Below, piece by piece: positions 35,715 to 50,460 of a stretch of DNA of 64,000 nt (within the stretch, counting starts at the first letter, position 1; every line of letters starts with the position of its first letter). Origin of the DNA: Haliclona indistincta (lineage: Eukaryota > Porifera > Demospongiae > Haplosclerida > Chalinidae); assembly GCA_964017065.1 (NCBI GenBank), contig OZ024784.1, forward strand, positions 5,747,152 to 5,811,151, in the 5' to 3' direction. Below the pieces are notes generated by a model that saw only the letters and a list, made by a program, of their open reading frames with translations, was not told the origin of the DNA and ran no database searches. A program made the translations under genes and the position numbers.

Positions 35715-37879
35715 TCAATGATGGGTCATGTCCTTGTAGTAGTGATTCAGTCTGCAATAATGGAAAACAACATTGAGCATGGCTACATTTTGCATGTAAT
35801 ACACCAGTGTTTGTAAATCTGTTTTATAGCACTGACTACTAGCCATAAAATTATACTTACCTGTATAGCTGAGCTCTGCCTCTGTCATTACCAGTAGTAA
35901 TAAACTTAGATTTGTTGGAGAAGTCCAGACTAAACACATAACCCAATACAGTGCTTGAGGACGGCCAGTTTGAAAACACCGACATGGATGGGAGATGAAC
36001 CTATCGGTAAGAAACGTCTTATTGGAAAGTGTCTCAATATTCGCTAGATCTTACCAATCTAACAGCTTCCTTCTTTCTTTTTGAGGCAATTGCTAGCATT
36101 TCACTGCAGAGTGAGTCTCATTACTAATACAGCATAGGAATCAAACTCACTCACCTACTGTGATTAAAAGATAAAGAACTTATACTGGTTGTAAGGTTCA
36201 TTACTGATTTCACCGGTACAGGCCGGTCCCTCTGTAAGCAGCTGTCATCATAAATATTCACCACACCAGAATCTGATCCACAAGCAAAGAGCTGTCCATT
36301 TGGTGCCACAGCTAGAGTGTGCCCCACTATACATCCATCATCAATGAATCTATGTACACAGTCGCATGTGGACATATCCCACACGTACACATGGCCATCA
36401 CCTGGAGAAGAGAGAATCAAGTGAATGGAGAGACGGCTGAACTAACTTCCAGCTGATAGAAGATAGCGTGAGTCAGGAGTGAAAGACAAGGCACGCACTT
36501 GACCATTCATTTTGAGGTCAGTAATCCACTGCTTGGTCTAAGGAACACAGGATATGCTTATCCTGTCTGCGACGGCAACTAACACACAACCTTGTTTGAA
36601 ACCAGTGGAATGAACCCATCTTTTCCGATGAAGGCGATCGTCTGATTATCCGGAGACACTTCAAAATTAGTAAACATCACATCACTATGGCCTGTTCAAG
36701 AATCCATTTCAATACAAAGATATGATCTGTTTCACAAACCTCTGATCCCATGTATTCTTGTGACCTTTCCTGCTACCATATCATATACATAGAAGCATTT
36801 TCTCTGACCAGCTATAATGATCTCATCTCCACTAGCTGTGAAATGTGCTTTGGTGATGGGGAATCGTTCAAGATGAACACTTTGCAGCAATGGATTACTA
36901 TCACCATCAACCTGACAGCAGCCATAGGCAAGGTGATAAGTTGCTGAAACACTAACCTTAAACACGTCAAGTGTCTTGTGCAGGCCGGCAGTGAGAACCA
37001 CATCAGATGATGGATGAAACTCAACTGATTGAAGAACAGACTGAGAAAAAGACTAGTACATGCACTCTTAGTGTAATCTCACAGGTGGTCTCTTGCTAGC
37101 ATTGACATCTTTCATTCTCTTCACATCAATATGTCCCCCACGCAGCTGGTGAACAGAAGAGGCTAACAGTCTCCCTGTCTGCTGTAATAAACCATCTTCT
37201 TCATCCTCTTCTTCCTCACTTGAGCTGCCTTAAAGAAGTGTGATACTTATCGTACCATAAACTAGCAACACTGACCTTCTCTACGTCTTTTGGTTTTATT
37301 TACTGCCCATTTTGGTTGTTTAGATAGAACCTGAAACCTGGAGCAGCAGTGGTGTGACATAGCACACTGGTCAGATCTTACTGTGCTCGTAAGCGATTCG
37401 AGTAGTCTGTTCCACTGATCATTGTCTCTTTTTCACTTGTTCTTAGCTTTCTCAACCGAGGTTCTTCAGAGATGTCAACCCTATTTAAACCATAGAATTA
37501 TGTTTGCTCAACAGTTTGCTTGCTTTACCTTAGTATGTCATCATCATCGTCGTGCCAAACTGACTTATGAGTTGGATTCTCTTCCAACGTCTCATGCTCT
37601 TCTTCATCACTGGTTTGTTCTTCATCGTCAGTTAAACATTCCTAGAACAGCACACAGTGATATTGATCCTTTATCCATAAACAGGTCTATGCTTACATTG
37701 TAACTTGTTGATTTCTCTACGAAAGGTTGTCTACCGAATACTGATTCTTCTAGAGCAGCAGCATCGGTGTCATAACTGTCATTTCTCTTTCTATATTTTC
37801 GACTGCCACGACTATCCTCAAACGCGTTCGGTAAATCGTCTAGTCGGCTCTTACAGCGCAACATGATAGAGCGAAACAC
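35715..37879 (-). CDS. UTP18: UTP18: WD40 component of the SSU processome
   Basis: A multi-exon gene starting at 37879 (MFRSIMLRCKSRLDDLPNAF; the second Met at 37864 is equally possible) and ending YYKDMTHH at 35715. The N-terminal part is acidic/disordered, then comes the UTP18-specific segment with W-H-D-D-D-D, S-G-T-D-Y-S-N-R-L-R-A-Q-F and P-K-W-A before the WD40 propeller. Visible WD-type blades include the segments around PDNQTIAFIGKDGFIPL, GDGHVYVWDMSTCDCVHRF, NGQLFACGSDSGVVNIYD and FSLDFSNKSKFITTGNDRG. Known role: U3 snoRNP-associated 18S rRNA maturation in the nucleolus. Head-to-head with ILK with only 80 bp between start codons. Confidence 0.88.
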
Positions 37880-37959
37880 GTGGCTTCACAAGCCCCGCCT
37901 AGCGCCTTTAGAATTTGGGCACGCCCTGTTAATTAACCTGGTGGTGCTCGGTGTTTTCA

Positions 37960-40224
37960 ATGGCCAGGCAACCGAAAGGTAAGTGTAGCACCTCTGTAGA
38001 AAGTCTCTGCGTACATTACTAGAAGCTTTATTACACAGGGACCACCACTGAGGACATATACTCGGCGTGTAAAGACGGAGACGAACTGTATGTAAAGCAA
38101 TGGGCCAACCACCCTGAAAACGATGTCAACTCAACGTAAGCTAATTTTTTAGCTAATACTTCACTCATGTTGTTCATTTTCTCTAGTGACCAGCATGGAT
38201 TCACTCCACTACACTATGCCTGTATGCATGGACAGACAAACATCATTGAGTTCCTATTGAACAGAGGCTGTCGTATTGACATCACAAACATGGGCGGAGA
38301 CTCACTGCTTCATGTAGCTGCTGCTTTTGGCAAATATGAAGTTGTTTTGATGGTAAGGTCATCTTGTTGATCATTTGGTTGCATTGTATGTGAAAGTACT
38401 GTGCAGATGTTACTTACTCATGTGTATTGTCTAAATATGGTCAAGAGACTCATTTTGTTTCCAAACTAAATAATTAACTAATTGAGCATTGCCTTGCGCT
38501 TGTTGGTTAGTTTTCTACCAGCATAGGGTGGATCCAGTAGACCTGTATTCATTACTAGACTATTGTTATTGTGATAATGATGTGTCTATCATCAGTTGCT
38601 AAGGAATCAGATTGATCCAAATACCGTCAATGAGCACGGCAACACTCCACTACACTATGCTGCCTTCTGGAACTACATTGGTATCTGTGAGGTGAGTATA
38701 GCAATCACGAGTGATAATTGCAAATAACATTTGTGAATAACCATAATCATTATTCTGCTCTAGGTCCTAGTGAAGCATGGTGCTTTAGTGGTGCTTGCTA
38801 ACAAGTATGGTAAGACTCCATACAACAAGGCTAGACCAACTCTGAGAAGGAAACTGCAGAGTAAGCCTCTATTGTAATGATACTAGTACATTAGTGTGGA
38901 TTGTCTGCTGTAGTGCTGGCTGATGAGTACGGACAATCTCTTGTCGTCATCCCTTACAAGAGTGAGCTGTTTGATATCAACACTATACCAGTTTTAAATC
39001 CATTTTCTTTCTCTCTCTCAAACCAGAACCAATGTTTGCCAAGAGAAAGGAGTGTATGTAGTTGCTGATTTATTTGAGTGCATGTTTTGATTTATCTTCA
39101 GTTCTTGAGTTCCGCCAGCGCCAGATGGAGATTGAGCCTAGACAAGTCACTCTGTCACTCAAACTGAAGGAGGATGTTCGAGAAGAGGTGAGGTATCTTT
39201 TATTTCTATCTTTCATGTTCTGCCATGCATGTGTAGCTCTGGAAAGGTTCTTGGAGTGGTCACACTGTCATGATCAAGAAATTGAAAGCCAAGGAAGATG
39301 TTTTCTCTTCTCAAACAGTTCAAGAGACTTTCCCTCGTGAATACCCTCGCTTACGGTATACGAAATCATTATCTACTCACTCTAACCACTTATTGTATAT
39401 AGCATTTTGACGCATGAGAATATCTCTCCATTACTGGCTGTTGTGTTGGAGCCACAGATACATCTCGTCAGCATACATTTCCCATTAGGGACTCTATATC
39501 ACATCCTGCACGATATTGACACTGGTATGTTATGACTAGTAGCCATCATGATGTTCCCTTTGGTCTATACAGAAGTCCGGATCAATCTACAAGAAGGAGT
39601 CAAACTTGCCAAAGACATCTGTTGTGGCATGGGTTATATACATTCCATGGAATCACTAACACAGCGATTTGAGCTCAACCCACATCATGTTGTGGTGAGT
39701 GTACTATTGATGATAGAATAACACTTTATCACTGCGTGTTGTACAGGTTGATGATGATCTCACTGCCAAGCTAGACCTCTCTACCTACCGATTCTCCTTC
39801 ATGACTGCCAGCACAATTGTATACCCGCAGTGGTATGCACCAGAAGGTAAATAATATGTATACAATAAATAATTAATAATGTTTTTGCAGCTCTGCAGCG
39901 TAGACCAGAGGATATAGACAGGAAAGCAGCTCACATGTACAGCTTTGCTATGGTGCTCTGGGAGATTGCCTCTGGTAAGATACCATTTGATGGTATCCCT
40001 CCCATGCGTACTGGAATCATGGTTAGTTTTACAATTTCTGTCTTTTCTATGATTGTGACAATTCTTTCCTCTAGATAACTCGAGAACATGCACGACCAAT
40101 TGTTCCGCAATACCTCAACAGCCATCTGCAGAGAATTATAGATATCTGTTGGAATGCTGATCCCTCAAAAAGACCGAAATTCGAAAGGATAGAGCCAATT
40201 CTCGACAAATTGAACGTTTCATAA
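37960..40224 (+). CDS. ILK: Integrin-linked kinase (ILK), pseudokinase scaffold
   Basis: A multi-exon gene, start MARQPK at 37960, stop at 40222. N-terminal ankyrin repeats (DQHGFTPLHYACMHGQTNII; GGDSLLHVAAAFGKYEVVL; HGNTPLHYAAFWNYIGICEV; KYGKTPYNKA) are followed by the linker F-R-x-R-Q and a kinase-like domain. The family's pseudokinase features are present: no H-R-D catalytic loop (the equivalent reads FELNPHHVVVDDDLTAKLDL), no D-F-G (D-L-S instead), but W-Y-A-P-E-A-L-Q and the C-lobe S-F-A-M-V-L-W-E-I are intact. Known role: with PINCH and parvin it links beta-integrin tails to actin. Its presence supports an animal source. Tail-to-tail with TXNDC15. Confidence 0.95.
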
Positions 40225-40380
40225 AGCAGTCAAACATGTAGTGTTTTAAACCAGTGGCCTTGTCAATGTAGCTACTGTTTTTAGCTCCTGGTAGATTTAT
40301 ATGTTCAGTTTGTCCTATTTTTGAATCAATTGATTAAAACTTTGAGTGACTATACAAAATTCCTATTATACAGGTTACTA

Positions 40381-41375
40381 CTACCTATTCCGTTGTCTAT
40401 CAACACGACCAATCAGTTGCTGTAGTTTGCTTGACATGGCTAGCAGACAGTTCTTCACTGGAGACAATCTAGTCATGAACACAGCAGCTACAAACAGTAG
40501 CCATCCTAGGTAGAGGAAAAGTATGCTTCTGTTGGTTTCTCTCTCATCAGGAAGAGGGCTAGCATCATCTACTGTGGTGTTTGGGTCCAGTTGATGAGAG
40601 GGTAATTCTAGAGGAAGAAAGGAATCATGAAGCTGTGTGCATCCTACACTTACCAGTGAAATTCGTAATAATTCCCTCTAATTTATCTGCAGACAATACT
40701 GGGTCTATGTTGAAAATAATTCTGCTGTTGTAGTAGAGAAGTACTCGTGGCAAATATGCTAGAATGAATTTGTCCCTGGATCGAGAGAAGCACTTATTAT
40801 AGACACTAATGTACAAGGTTAACATACGGATCTTGCTCCCCATAATCAACTGCTAGGAATGGTAACTGTGGGAACAACCGACCTAACCTATTGTAGGTAG
40901 GTGAGAAATCCACACTGTACTGACACCAAGTGGCATAGAACATAACCACCATACACATGTTTGTGAATTTAGGCATGTCCAGCAAGTACTGCAGTTGGGT
41001 GGCATTTACTTTGATGACTCTTCCTTGATTCAGAACATTGGAAACTCCACTCAATTCTGATCTAGAGAGGTTGAGGCATTGTAGGCGTGGCTTGCAACCA
41101 ACATCAACATCACAAACTGGTCTTGGTTGAGGAAGTGGTACTGACTTTATCACGTGATCAAATGATGATTTGTTCTTAAATTTGTACGCATATAACGGAT
41201 TATAATCCACCTGTAAACATACATTGTGTGCTTGTGCAGACAATTGAGTAGCTACAAGAGTCGAAAAATTACTGGAATTGGCTACATCTTCTTCAACAGT
41301 TCCACATTCTGCAATCACTATCAGATACAGTAGCAATCCGTAAATAAACAAAAAAGAAGTAGAAAGAGTTTTCAT
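40381..41375 (-). CDS. TXNDC15: TXNDC15-like thioredoxin-domain membrane protein
   Basis: Start MKTLSTSFLFIYGLLLYLIV (signal peptide) at 41375, stop at 40381, about four exons. A thioredoxin fold is seen at VVMFYATWCQYSVDFSPTYN followed by LFPQLPFLAVDYG. The active-site position reads W-C-Q-Y-S rather than C-x-x-C, the one-Cys form also typical of TXNDC15, so disulfide oxidoreductase activity is not expected. The C-terminal part carries DDASPLPDE and one membrane segment (ILFLYLGWLLFVAAVFM). In vertebrates TXNDC15 is an ER/ciliary-membrane protein needed for ciliogenesis signalling; role here inferred. Head-to-head with FIP1L1 (99 bp). Confidence 0.82.
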
Positions 41376-41474
41376 TGCTTCTCGAGTTGACAGTGCATAA
41401 ACGGAATTATACGGAAAAGTTGCACGTGCAGTACAGCGCGTTAAATAGAAGCAGTGTGCGAGATCGAGGCAAAG

Positions 41475-44400
41475 ATGGACGAGGAAGATGACTACTTGTA
41501 CGGCGCAGATGCTGATGGTACGTTGGTATCTAGTGTTGTTATTGCCATAGCAATTTTAATTTGCCTTGCAGTCAAGAGCCCTGAAAATCTGGAGAAAAAT
41601 GATCAAAAAGAGGAAGGAGACAGGTGAGTGGGCGTTACGCGTGCATGTAGTCGCAACCGTGATCTGTTACTACAGGCCATCTACACCTACACTTGACGAT
41701 CTAGAAGCTGAAAACGCGCTCGGGTGAGCAAATGTGGGCTTTTTAATTTCTATTGGGACAATAGTCTCGGTTGCTCTAATTATGGCACTCAGCATGTAGC
41801 TGGAATGATGAATCAAAAGGCCGAAATAGGGATTGTGTTTGTGTTGTTGTTGTTTGTTAATGTGTTGTGTGTGTGACCATTGTTCATTCAGTGATAACAT
41901 CAGCAAGCGAGTTATGACCTACCTCTGTGCCTTACCTCCTCTATTCCATGCGTGCCTCCACACTGCTAGGTATGGAGGGGGCTAGAGTAAGAGGACGGAG
42001 TGATCGGAAGAGGCCGAGTTGTAGAGTGAACAATGTGTTATTTCTGTGTTATATATGTCTCCCTATGATTGAAAGGCGATTTTTCTGACCAGTACATGTG
42101 TGTATGATTACACAATTTTATTATTATGCTGTGCTCTTATAATTCTTAATTTTCAAATGACAGTTTCTCTCATCCTTCGACTGCATCAACTGCTTCAGAC
42201 CTACAACCAGTAGAGACTGAAACAAAAGAAGAGGAGAATGATGAGAATGCTACACAAGATGACGGTCAAATGGAGGTAGACAAATAGTTGAGTATTGGTA
42301 CATTCCATCTTATTCTCGACAGAATGAAGGGGAAGAGAAGAGGGAGGACGGAAGTGACAGTGATGACGATGATGTTCAAATTACCATTGGAGAGATCAAG
42401 AACCCTGCAGCTGGTGGTTATCGTACTGGCTATGGTAGACTACCATCACTGTCTGGAACTGGAGGTTAATATGCTGCCTGCATAATTTTATTACTCGTGA
42501 ATTCTCTTTTTGCAGGTGTTGAGGGTGGAACTGCTAAGAAAGTTGACCTTGAAACAATGCCACTTGTGAATGGTGTTCCACTGAATGAGTTTGACCTAGA
42601 GACTCTTGCTGACAAGCCATGGAGACTTCCTGGTGATTAACATAATAATTTATTCTTCATTTTCTTTCTCTCGTCCTTTCAGGTGCCGATATAACAGATT
42701 ATTTTAACTATGGTTTCACTGAAGATTCTTGGAAGTTATATTGTGAAAAGCAGCGTAAAACGCGTTACGAAAGCTCTCAGTTGAACAAAATTGTTGTAAG
42801 CTCCACCCTCACAGAATTCTTCCTTTCTTTTGCTCACTGTCACGGGACAATCTCCCAGCTTGTAGCTAAGACTGGTACTGTAACCTATAGCCAGGAACAT
42901 AGTAGAATATTATCATGTGTTGAATTGATGTTAATACCAGCAGTTATTGTTATTATCAATAAGTTGCTGTATGATGCTTTGTCGAGATCAATGCTATACT
43001 ACAACACGAAGTGACTGTTCGAAGTGGTTTTCGGTTTATTTCCAGTCTAAGACTCTATTCAGTGTGGGCTAAGCCATCAAGAACCTTATTCCAGAATTTT
43101 GCACGGATTCACTTGCTATGTTTTAGCATCTTCGGACTTTATAAATTGTAGCAGATCATAATTACTGTATGATTCATTGCCATTTTGTGTACTGAAATGT
43201 ATACCCTTGGCCTAGGTACAGACCAACCGTGATTTGTTTGCTCAGAAGAACATACCAAGTTTAGGTCTCCACCCTAGTGTCTTTCCTCCTGGGTTACCCA
43301 CACCACCTGGTAAAGATTATGGTGTGTAAATCCCATTATGTTAATTATTAATTTCTCACAGTTCTAAACAAGCCACTTGATGCTGTTCTACCACCTCACT
43401 TAGCCACACAGCTTCCTCCACCTCACTTGTTACCTACCTCCAACATTGTTCCCACTGATTCAACCACTCCCCCTCCTAGTGACAACACTGCTGACAAAAC
43501 AGGTGCTGTGTTATCTGCAAAGCAGCAAGTCTGTACTTTATGTCTTTAGGTGATAAGGACGATGCCTCTGATGGAAGAGCTACCCCAGGAGTGGATGCTG
43601 GGTGAGTTGTTTCATGCCTAGCTTGTAAATTGCCTTCTCTTTCCTAGACCGCCTGTCAATCTTCCTGTCAAACCACCGTTACTTCCCCGTAATACCACGA
43701 TAACTCATTGATTATTTGAGTGTACTATATTGCATCCCTACAGCTGGTATTCCTCCTCCTCTTCTTCCCTTCCCTCCTCCACCTACCGCCATGCACGGCC
43801 AGGATAATCTAGCAGCAGCAGCTATGGCAGCTGCTATGTTTGGTGGGGCACCTCCTCCCATCCGGCCACCAGATGGCCTCCATCCTAGCTTTCCTCATCC
43901 TGGAGGAATGCCACACTTCCCACCAATGCTACCAGGAGGTCATGAAAGGTTGCGCCCCCCTCCTCCATTTCATGGCCTCCTGCCTCCTTTTGGCATGCCT
44001 GGAGATCCACATGGTTTGCCACTTGATGAACGAGGAATGCCTCTTCCTCCTGAAGCATTAGGTATGTTTGTACTTATCTGTGTCTACCTCTTACTTTTTC
44101 TTCTGCAGGTATACCACCTGGTATTCCCTGGGATCCATCAATGGGGCCTCCATTGCCAGAAATGATGGAAGCTTTTGGTCACCCAAACTTTGGTAGACAC
44201 AGTCGTTCCCCAGGGTCTCGTACTAGCAGTTCTCGCAGCTCTTCTCCTGATGACAGGAGAAGACGACGAGACAGAGATCGAGATCGGTCGGACAGAGATA
44301 GGGACAGTAGACGAAGGAGAAGAGGGCGATCACGCAGTACTTCAAAGGAAAGAGACAGTCGTAGACGACATCATGATCACCGAGACCGCTACGAGAGAGA

Positions 44401-44741
44401 AAGAGACAGAGAGAGGGATAGGGATAGAGATAGAGACAGAAGAGAGGTGAATGTGTTGGTGTGGAGTGAGTACTAACTTTGCTGTGTTCTTGTAGAGGAG
44501 AAGAGACAGAGAAAGAGACCGTGACAGAGAAAGAGAACGAGACAGGGAAAGAGATCGAGACAGAGAGGAAAGAAGACATGAAAGGTGTTCTAAAAATTTG
44601 ATAATCTTGTTTAAGTACATTCTGTTTTACAGAAGTCGTCGACATAGAAGCACAAGTCGTGACAGAGAGGAGCGTAGTGGAGGAAGCAGTAGTCATCGTG
44701 CAAAAACTGAAAACAAGTCAAAGAGCCCTTCACCTCACTAG
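41475..44741 (+). CDS. FIP1L1: FIP1L1: CPSF subunit for mRNA 3'-end processing
   Basis: A multi-exon gene starting [14 protein letters not shown] at 41475 and ending SKSPSPH at 44741. The N-terminus is acidic. The conserved Fip1 motif follows ([60 protein letters not shown]). Then comes a proline-rich region with P-P-x-L/F repeats (about 43250-44130) and a C-terminal mixed-charge R-D/R-E/R-S domain (about 44240-44740), the domain arrangement of metazoan FIP1L1. Known role: binds poly(A) polymerase and U-rich pre-mRNA within CPSF. Intron 41717-42163 is longer than its neighbours, with nothing recognisable in it. Confidence 0.92.
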
Positions 44742-45030
44742 TCATTACACATCTACACCGCCTTAACTATACTTCATTCACATAATAATGTCTTTGTAGA
44801 ACCTCTTCTAAATTCATAATTCATTGCCAAATCTGAACCAGTTTGTGAAGCATGCATCTATGCAATCGTACCTGTCAACATCACAACTGTATTATAAGAT
44901 AATGTTACAGCGATAATAAGTGTACAGATTGATCTATGAACTAAGTGAGGATCACTCGTCTGGATGAAAGTTGGTAGCAGTTTGTTGTAAAGATGCAAAC
45001 AAAAGTGGAATAACGTAAATAGATTATGAT

Positions 45031-45354
45031 TCACAAGACCTTACCCTTATTTTTGTTTGTGCTAGACGGCAACACGGCCCAATTCACATTCTCGAGCACA
45101 GGAGGATCACGATACTTATCTAGCAGTCGCTGTAGTCTAGCCTCAGAATTCTCTTCATAGCGATGAAAACAATAGCCAATAAACCCTCCCACTAGTGTGC
45201 AGCTCATAATCATCAGTGGCTCTTGAGAAAGAAAGAAAGTCAAAGTAATAACAATTTATAACTCACTTCTTGTAAGAGGATAGTGTCTTAGTGCGTTGCT
45301 GAAGGAGCCAGTGAAGATCCCACCAACTGTGAAGAATGCTATCGTGCGATACAT
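45031..45354 (-). CDS. Small two-TM protein, possibly complex I subunit NDUFC2
   Basis: Two exons (about 45267-45354 and 45031-45221) give about 92 aa: MYRTIAFFTVGGIFTGSFSN, a short loop with R-K-P, a second hydrophobic segment (LMIMSCTLVGGFIGYCFHRY), then a charged C-terminal helix (EARLQRLLDKYRDPPV). Size, the two hydrophobic segments separated by R-x-P and the following tyrosine-rich charged helix resemble NDUFC2 (B14.5b) of mitochondrial complex I, but the match is by pattern only. A GGTAAGG near 45045 could be a splice donor to an alternative last exon. Head-to-head with AGA (146 bp). Confidence 0.5.
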
Positions 45355-45500
45355 CTCGATCTCGCTGCTAACGTGCTGCACTCTAAATGGAGCTATGAGT
45401 TCTAGTAAGGCGTGGCATATAAATTACGCTCGTGTACTCATACTCGCATGCAATCTATCTCGCTTCCTAATATTTTCCTAGCTTCCTAGCCGTTGGAGCA

Positions 45501-47370
45501 ATGTGGCTGCCTGTGTGTTTGGTGATGATGCTGAGATATCAGCAAGCATCGGCAGAACTAGAGAGCACTAGCGAGCTGCTGCTGCCTGTTGTGATCAACA
45601 CTTGGCCATTTGTGGATGCCAACAACAAATGTAAACTTTAAAAGATTACTAGACATTCATACATGCAGTATTGCTAGTATGAGTTTTGCATTATTCACAG
45701 CTGCAGAAGTATTAAAAGCTGGAGGATCATATCTTGATGCTATTGAACAAGGCTGCAGTGTGTGTGAGGTGGAACAGTGTGATGGCAGTGTAGGTTATGG
45801 TGGAAGGTAGGTTATGACTTGTACTTGCCTTTTTAGTCTATATCAATTATTATTTTTTAGTCCAGATGAAAATGGTGAGACTACACTGGATGCTATGATC
45901 ATGGATGGGTAAGCCTTCCATCACTAGTATTATAGTCCATTTCACTTGCATGCAGAGAGGCGCATGATGTTGGATCAGTTGGTTGCCTGAGGAGGATAAA
46001 GAGTGCAATATCTGTTGCTAGAAATGTGCTGGAACGCACAGATATTACACTACTAGCAGGAGATCTTGGTTAGTACGATCTTGGTATGAGTCATTTCACT
46101 ACATATTATGTTGTTATAAATCTCAATCCATAGCTACAGATTTTGCTAAAGAAATGGGTTTCACAGAGCAAGTCCTTACCACCGCTAAATCACAGTTTGT
46201 GACTCGATTCGTCAATTCATTATGCTATGATCTTGTCATCCAGAGAAATCACTGATGAATGGAGGAGCAAAAACTGTCAACCAAACTACTGGAGGAATGG
46301 GGTAGGAAATACTCGAACATGTTTCTTTCATATTTCACTTTTCTTTAGACTGTCACTCCTGATCCAAAAACACATTGTGGACCATACAAACCAATTGGTA
46401 GAAAGACTAAAAGGTAGAGTATAGTGTACTGCATAAATTCATGCTTTATTCCACATTATTAGCCGCAGCTCACTTATAGGCACACATTGTATGTTAAGCG
46501 CATGTTTTGCTGCAGCACTCAATATACTTGCGTTCGAAAAATTCTTTATTTCGCGTATAAGCACATATTTATTTGTTGTGGAAATATAAGTGCATGCACC
46601 TAATAACGCGCCAATACAGTATATGAAATCTGTTAGCAACTTTATGCCTATACCATAACTTTTGTACTCAGTATTGCTATATAATTATGATCTTTTGTAC
46701 CACACAACAGCGTTAGAGGAAAGTCTCTCGCCAGTGAAAGCAACCATGACACTATAGGTATATTATCATTATGTTGTGCTTACTTGCTGCAATGTTCACA
46801 TAGGAATGATTGTTATTGACAAGTTTGGTCGTATTGGATGTGGTACATCTACTAATGGACTGTCACACAAGATACCAGGGTGGGATATGGAGTTTATACA
46901 ACAATGATCACTTGGCTTGTCTTGTGTGTATAGGAGAGTTGGTGATACACCAATTGCTGGTGCTGGCTGTTATGTACTCAAGGGTGTGGGCGGGGCTGCT
47001 GCCACAGGAGATGGTGACATCATGATGAGATTCCTTCCAACGTGTGTATTACCATTCACTAAAATGCAGTTGTCTATTCTCGTTTCTAGCTATCAAGCAG
47101 TAGAGAATATGAGACTAGGGATGAATCCTACTGCAGCTGTTGAAGATGCTCTCAATCGTATCAACAAATACTATCCTGAGTACTATGGAGCACTAGTGGC
47201 TGTAAACATCAGTGGAGCTTATGGTAGACATCATGTTGTGAATTCAGTTGAGCAATGTGTTTATATAATACTCTACAGGAGCAGCTAACAACAACAATCA
47301 TGGCTTCTCACAGTTCAAGTACACAGTGTACAACCCTAAACTTGGAAAATCAACAGTTGTTTCACTTTAA
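45501..47370 (+). CDS. AGA: Aspartylglucosaminidase (lysosomal N-linked glycan catabolism)
   Basis: A multi-exon gene, start [18 protein letters not shown] (signal peptide) at 45501, stop 47368-47370. Signature segments in order: [63 protein letters not shown], the autocleavage/nucleophile site N-H-D-T-I-G (Thr codon at about 46751), [17 protein letters not shown] and [15 protein letters not shown]. The nucleophilic Thr and the G-G/T-G substrate motifs are intact, so an active, self-processed Ntn-hydrolase is expected. Known reaction: cleaves GlcNAc-Asn in lysosomes. An AT-rich intron at about 46425-46710 is unusually long and has no recognisable element. Only 55 bp to the GLRX5 start. Confidence 0.93.
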
Positions 47371-47425
47371 CATTATTCATTATTATTGACGTAATGACGC
47401 AATACTAGTCAGCATTATTATCAAA
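47371..47425 (+). promoter_or_regulatory. Compact GLRX5 promoter with CRE-like site
   Basis: The 55-bp gap between AGA stop and GLRX5 start contains TGACGTAA (47388-47395), directly followed by TGACGCAA: a tandem CRE/ATF-like pair. This may be how the second same-strand gene is transcribed independently. Confidence 0.45.
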
Positions 47426-48121
47426 ATGGCCGTGCGATCCACGTTGAGTTTCTCGCGGGCCTTAACGGGTCTGTCACTACGTGTACAGCCACAAGCAGCC
47501 GCTGTAATGCAGTTACCGAGATGGTTTTCAACAAATGACACTGTCTACAATGATGAGTACTTCGCAAACGTGAGCTAATTAAGCAAGTCATGTGACCACC
47601 ATAATTATTTGAATCATGAAGATGAAAACAATATTTTTATTATAGCTGGTAAAGGACAAACCATTAGTTCTGTTTATGAAGGGATCACCAGCCCAACCTT
47701 TGGTAAGTATAGTTCCATGATGTCAGACATTATTGACTGTCAATATTTGCCCACAGTGTGGATTCAGTCGTCTTGTAGTGCAGATACTTCACATGCACGG
47801 TATAATAAAAACAAGATAAAAATCAGCCATTAGTGATACTTCAATTTGCTCAGGTTTAGAGAAATACAACCATCACAATATTCTTGAAGATGTTGATTTC
47901 AAAGAAGGCATGAAGAAGTGGTCGTAAGTGATATAACCCATGCACACTCAGTGACTGGCTGACTACCTCTCTCTAGTAACTGGCCGACGTTCCCTCAGGT
48001 GTATATGAATGGTGAGCTGATAGGCGGAGCTGACATCATGCTACAGCTCCATCAGAATGGAGAGCTGGTCTCTGAGCTTGAGAAAATTGGACATCGGTCG
48101 GCACTTTTGAGCAAAGAATAA
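47426..48121 (+). CDS. GLRX5: GLRX5: mitochondrial monothiol glutaredoxin
   Basis: About five exons, start [19 protein letters not shown] at 47426 (Arg/Ser-rich, acid-free N-terminus typical of a mitochondrial presequence), stop at 48119-48121. The monothiol active site C-G-F-S is present ([15 protein letters not shown]) with the preceding M-K-G-S-P and the conserved [12 protein letters not shown] and G-G-A-D-I glutathione-binding motifs. Known role: transfers Fe-S clusters from ISCU to apoproteins in the mitochondrial matrix. Tail-to-tail with the RING gene. Confidence 0.93.
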
Positions 48122-48350
48122 TATTTACTTTACGAATACTGTATTACAGTATACGCTTGTCTTTACTGTCAACCAATTTCTTATTAGCAAACTGTAGCAT
48201 ACATAATAATAGGTATCTGGGTACAAAAGCCACATAATGATGAAATACCCGACATAACTAAAGGGTACAGATGACAACTGATAAACAAAAAATTTAATGT
48301 TGACTTGCTCTTGAAAGTCAATAAAGACAGTCACCGACTCCCTTACCACA

Positions 48351-50130
<1,780 letters not shown>

Positions 50131-50460
50131 TTTCTGCTCTCTGGCACAGTCGTCCTTCTATGGAAGTAATAAACAGAAAACTAAATGAGTCGTAATGACA
50201 CTGGCCTCGCCCTGCCCAAAGAGGTGCGGCTGCACGTGCCAAAGCGACGACAATCTCGTGCATGCCGCTGACTACTTGTATGTTGAAGAACGCATGCGTG
50301 TTTCTAATCGATAGCTTTTGCACGTGGCACGTCGTCTTGGGGTTGCTGTAACCCAATCGTTTAGGTATGGATCCCTTTCAATCATACATATTGTAGTGTT
50401 TGATAGTTAAGAATTGTGTTGATCTTATTGTGTGTATCGTTATTTTGTGTCTTGTTCAGC
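50131..50460. promoter_or_regulatory. Bidirectional promoter RING ligase / RPL9
   Basis: 330 bp between divergent start codons. A T-rich tract and a pyrimidine run precede the RPL9 start. No repeats seen. Confidence 0.4.

Noticed and set aside
44223..44696. 157-aa minus-strand ORF opposite the FIP1L1 C-terminus
   Set aside because: Shadow of the Arg-Asp/Arg-Glu/Arg-Ser repeat coding sequence; composition is Ser/Leu/Phe-rich only because of the complementary codons.
46425..46710. Long AT-rich AGA intron as a MITE
   Set aside because: Some TATAAG/GCATGC-type self-similarity is visible, but I could not define matching terminal repeats or a target duplication.
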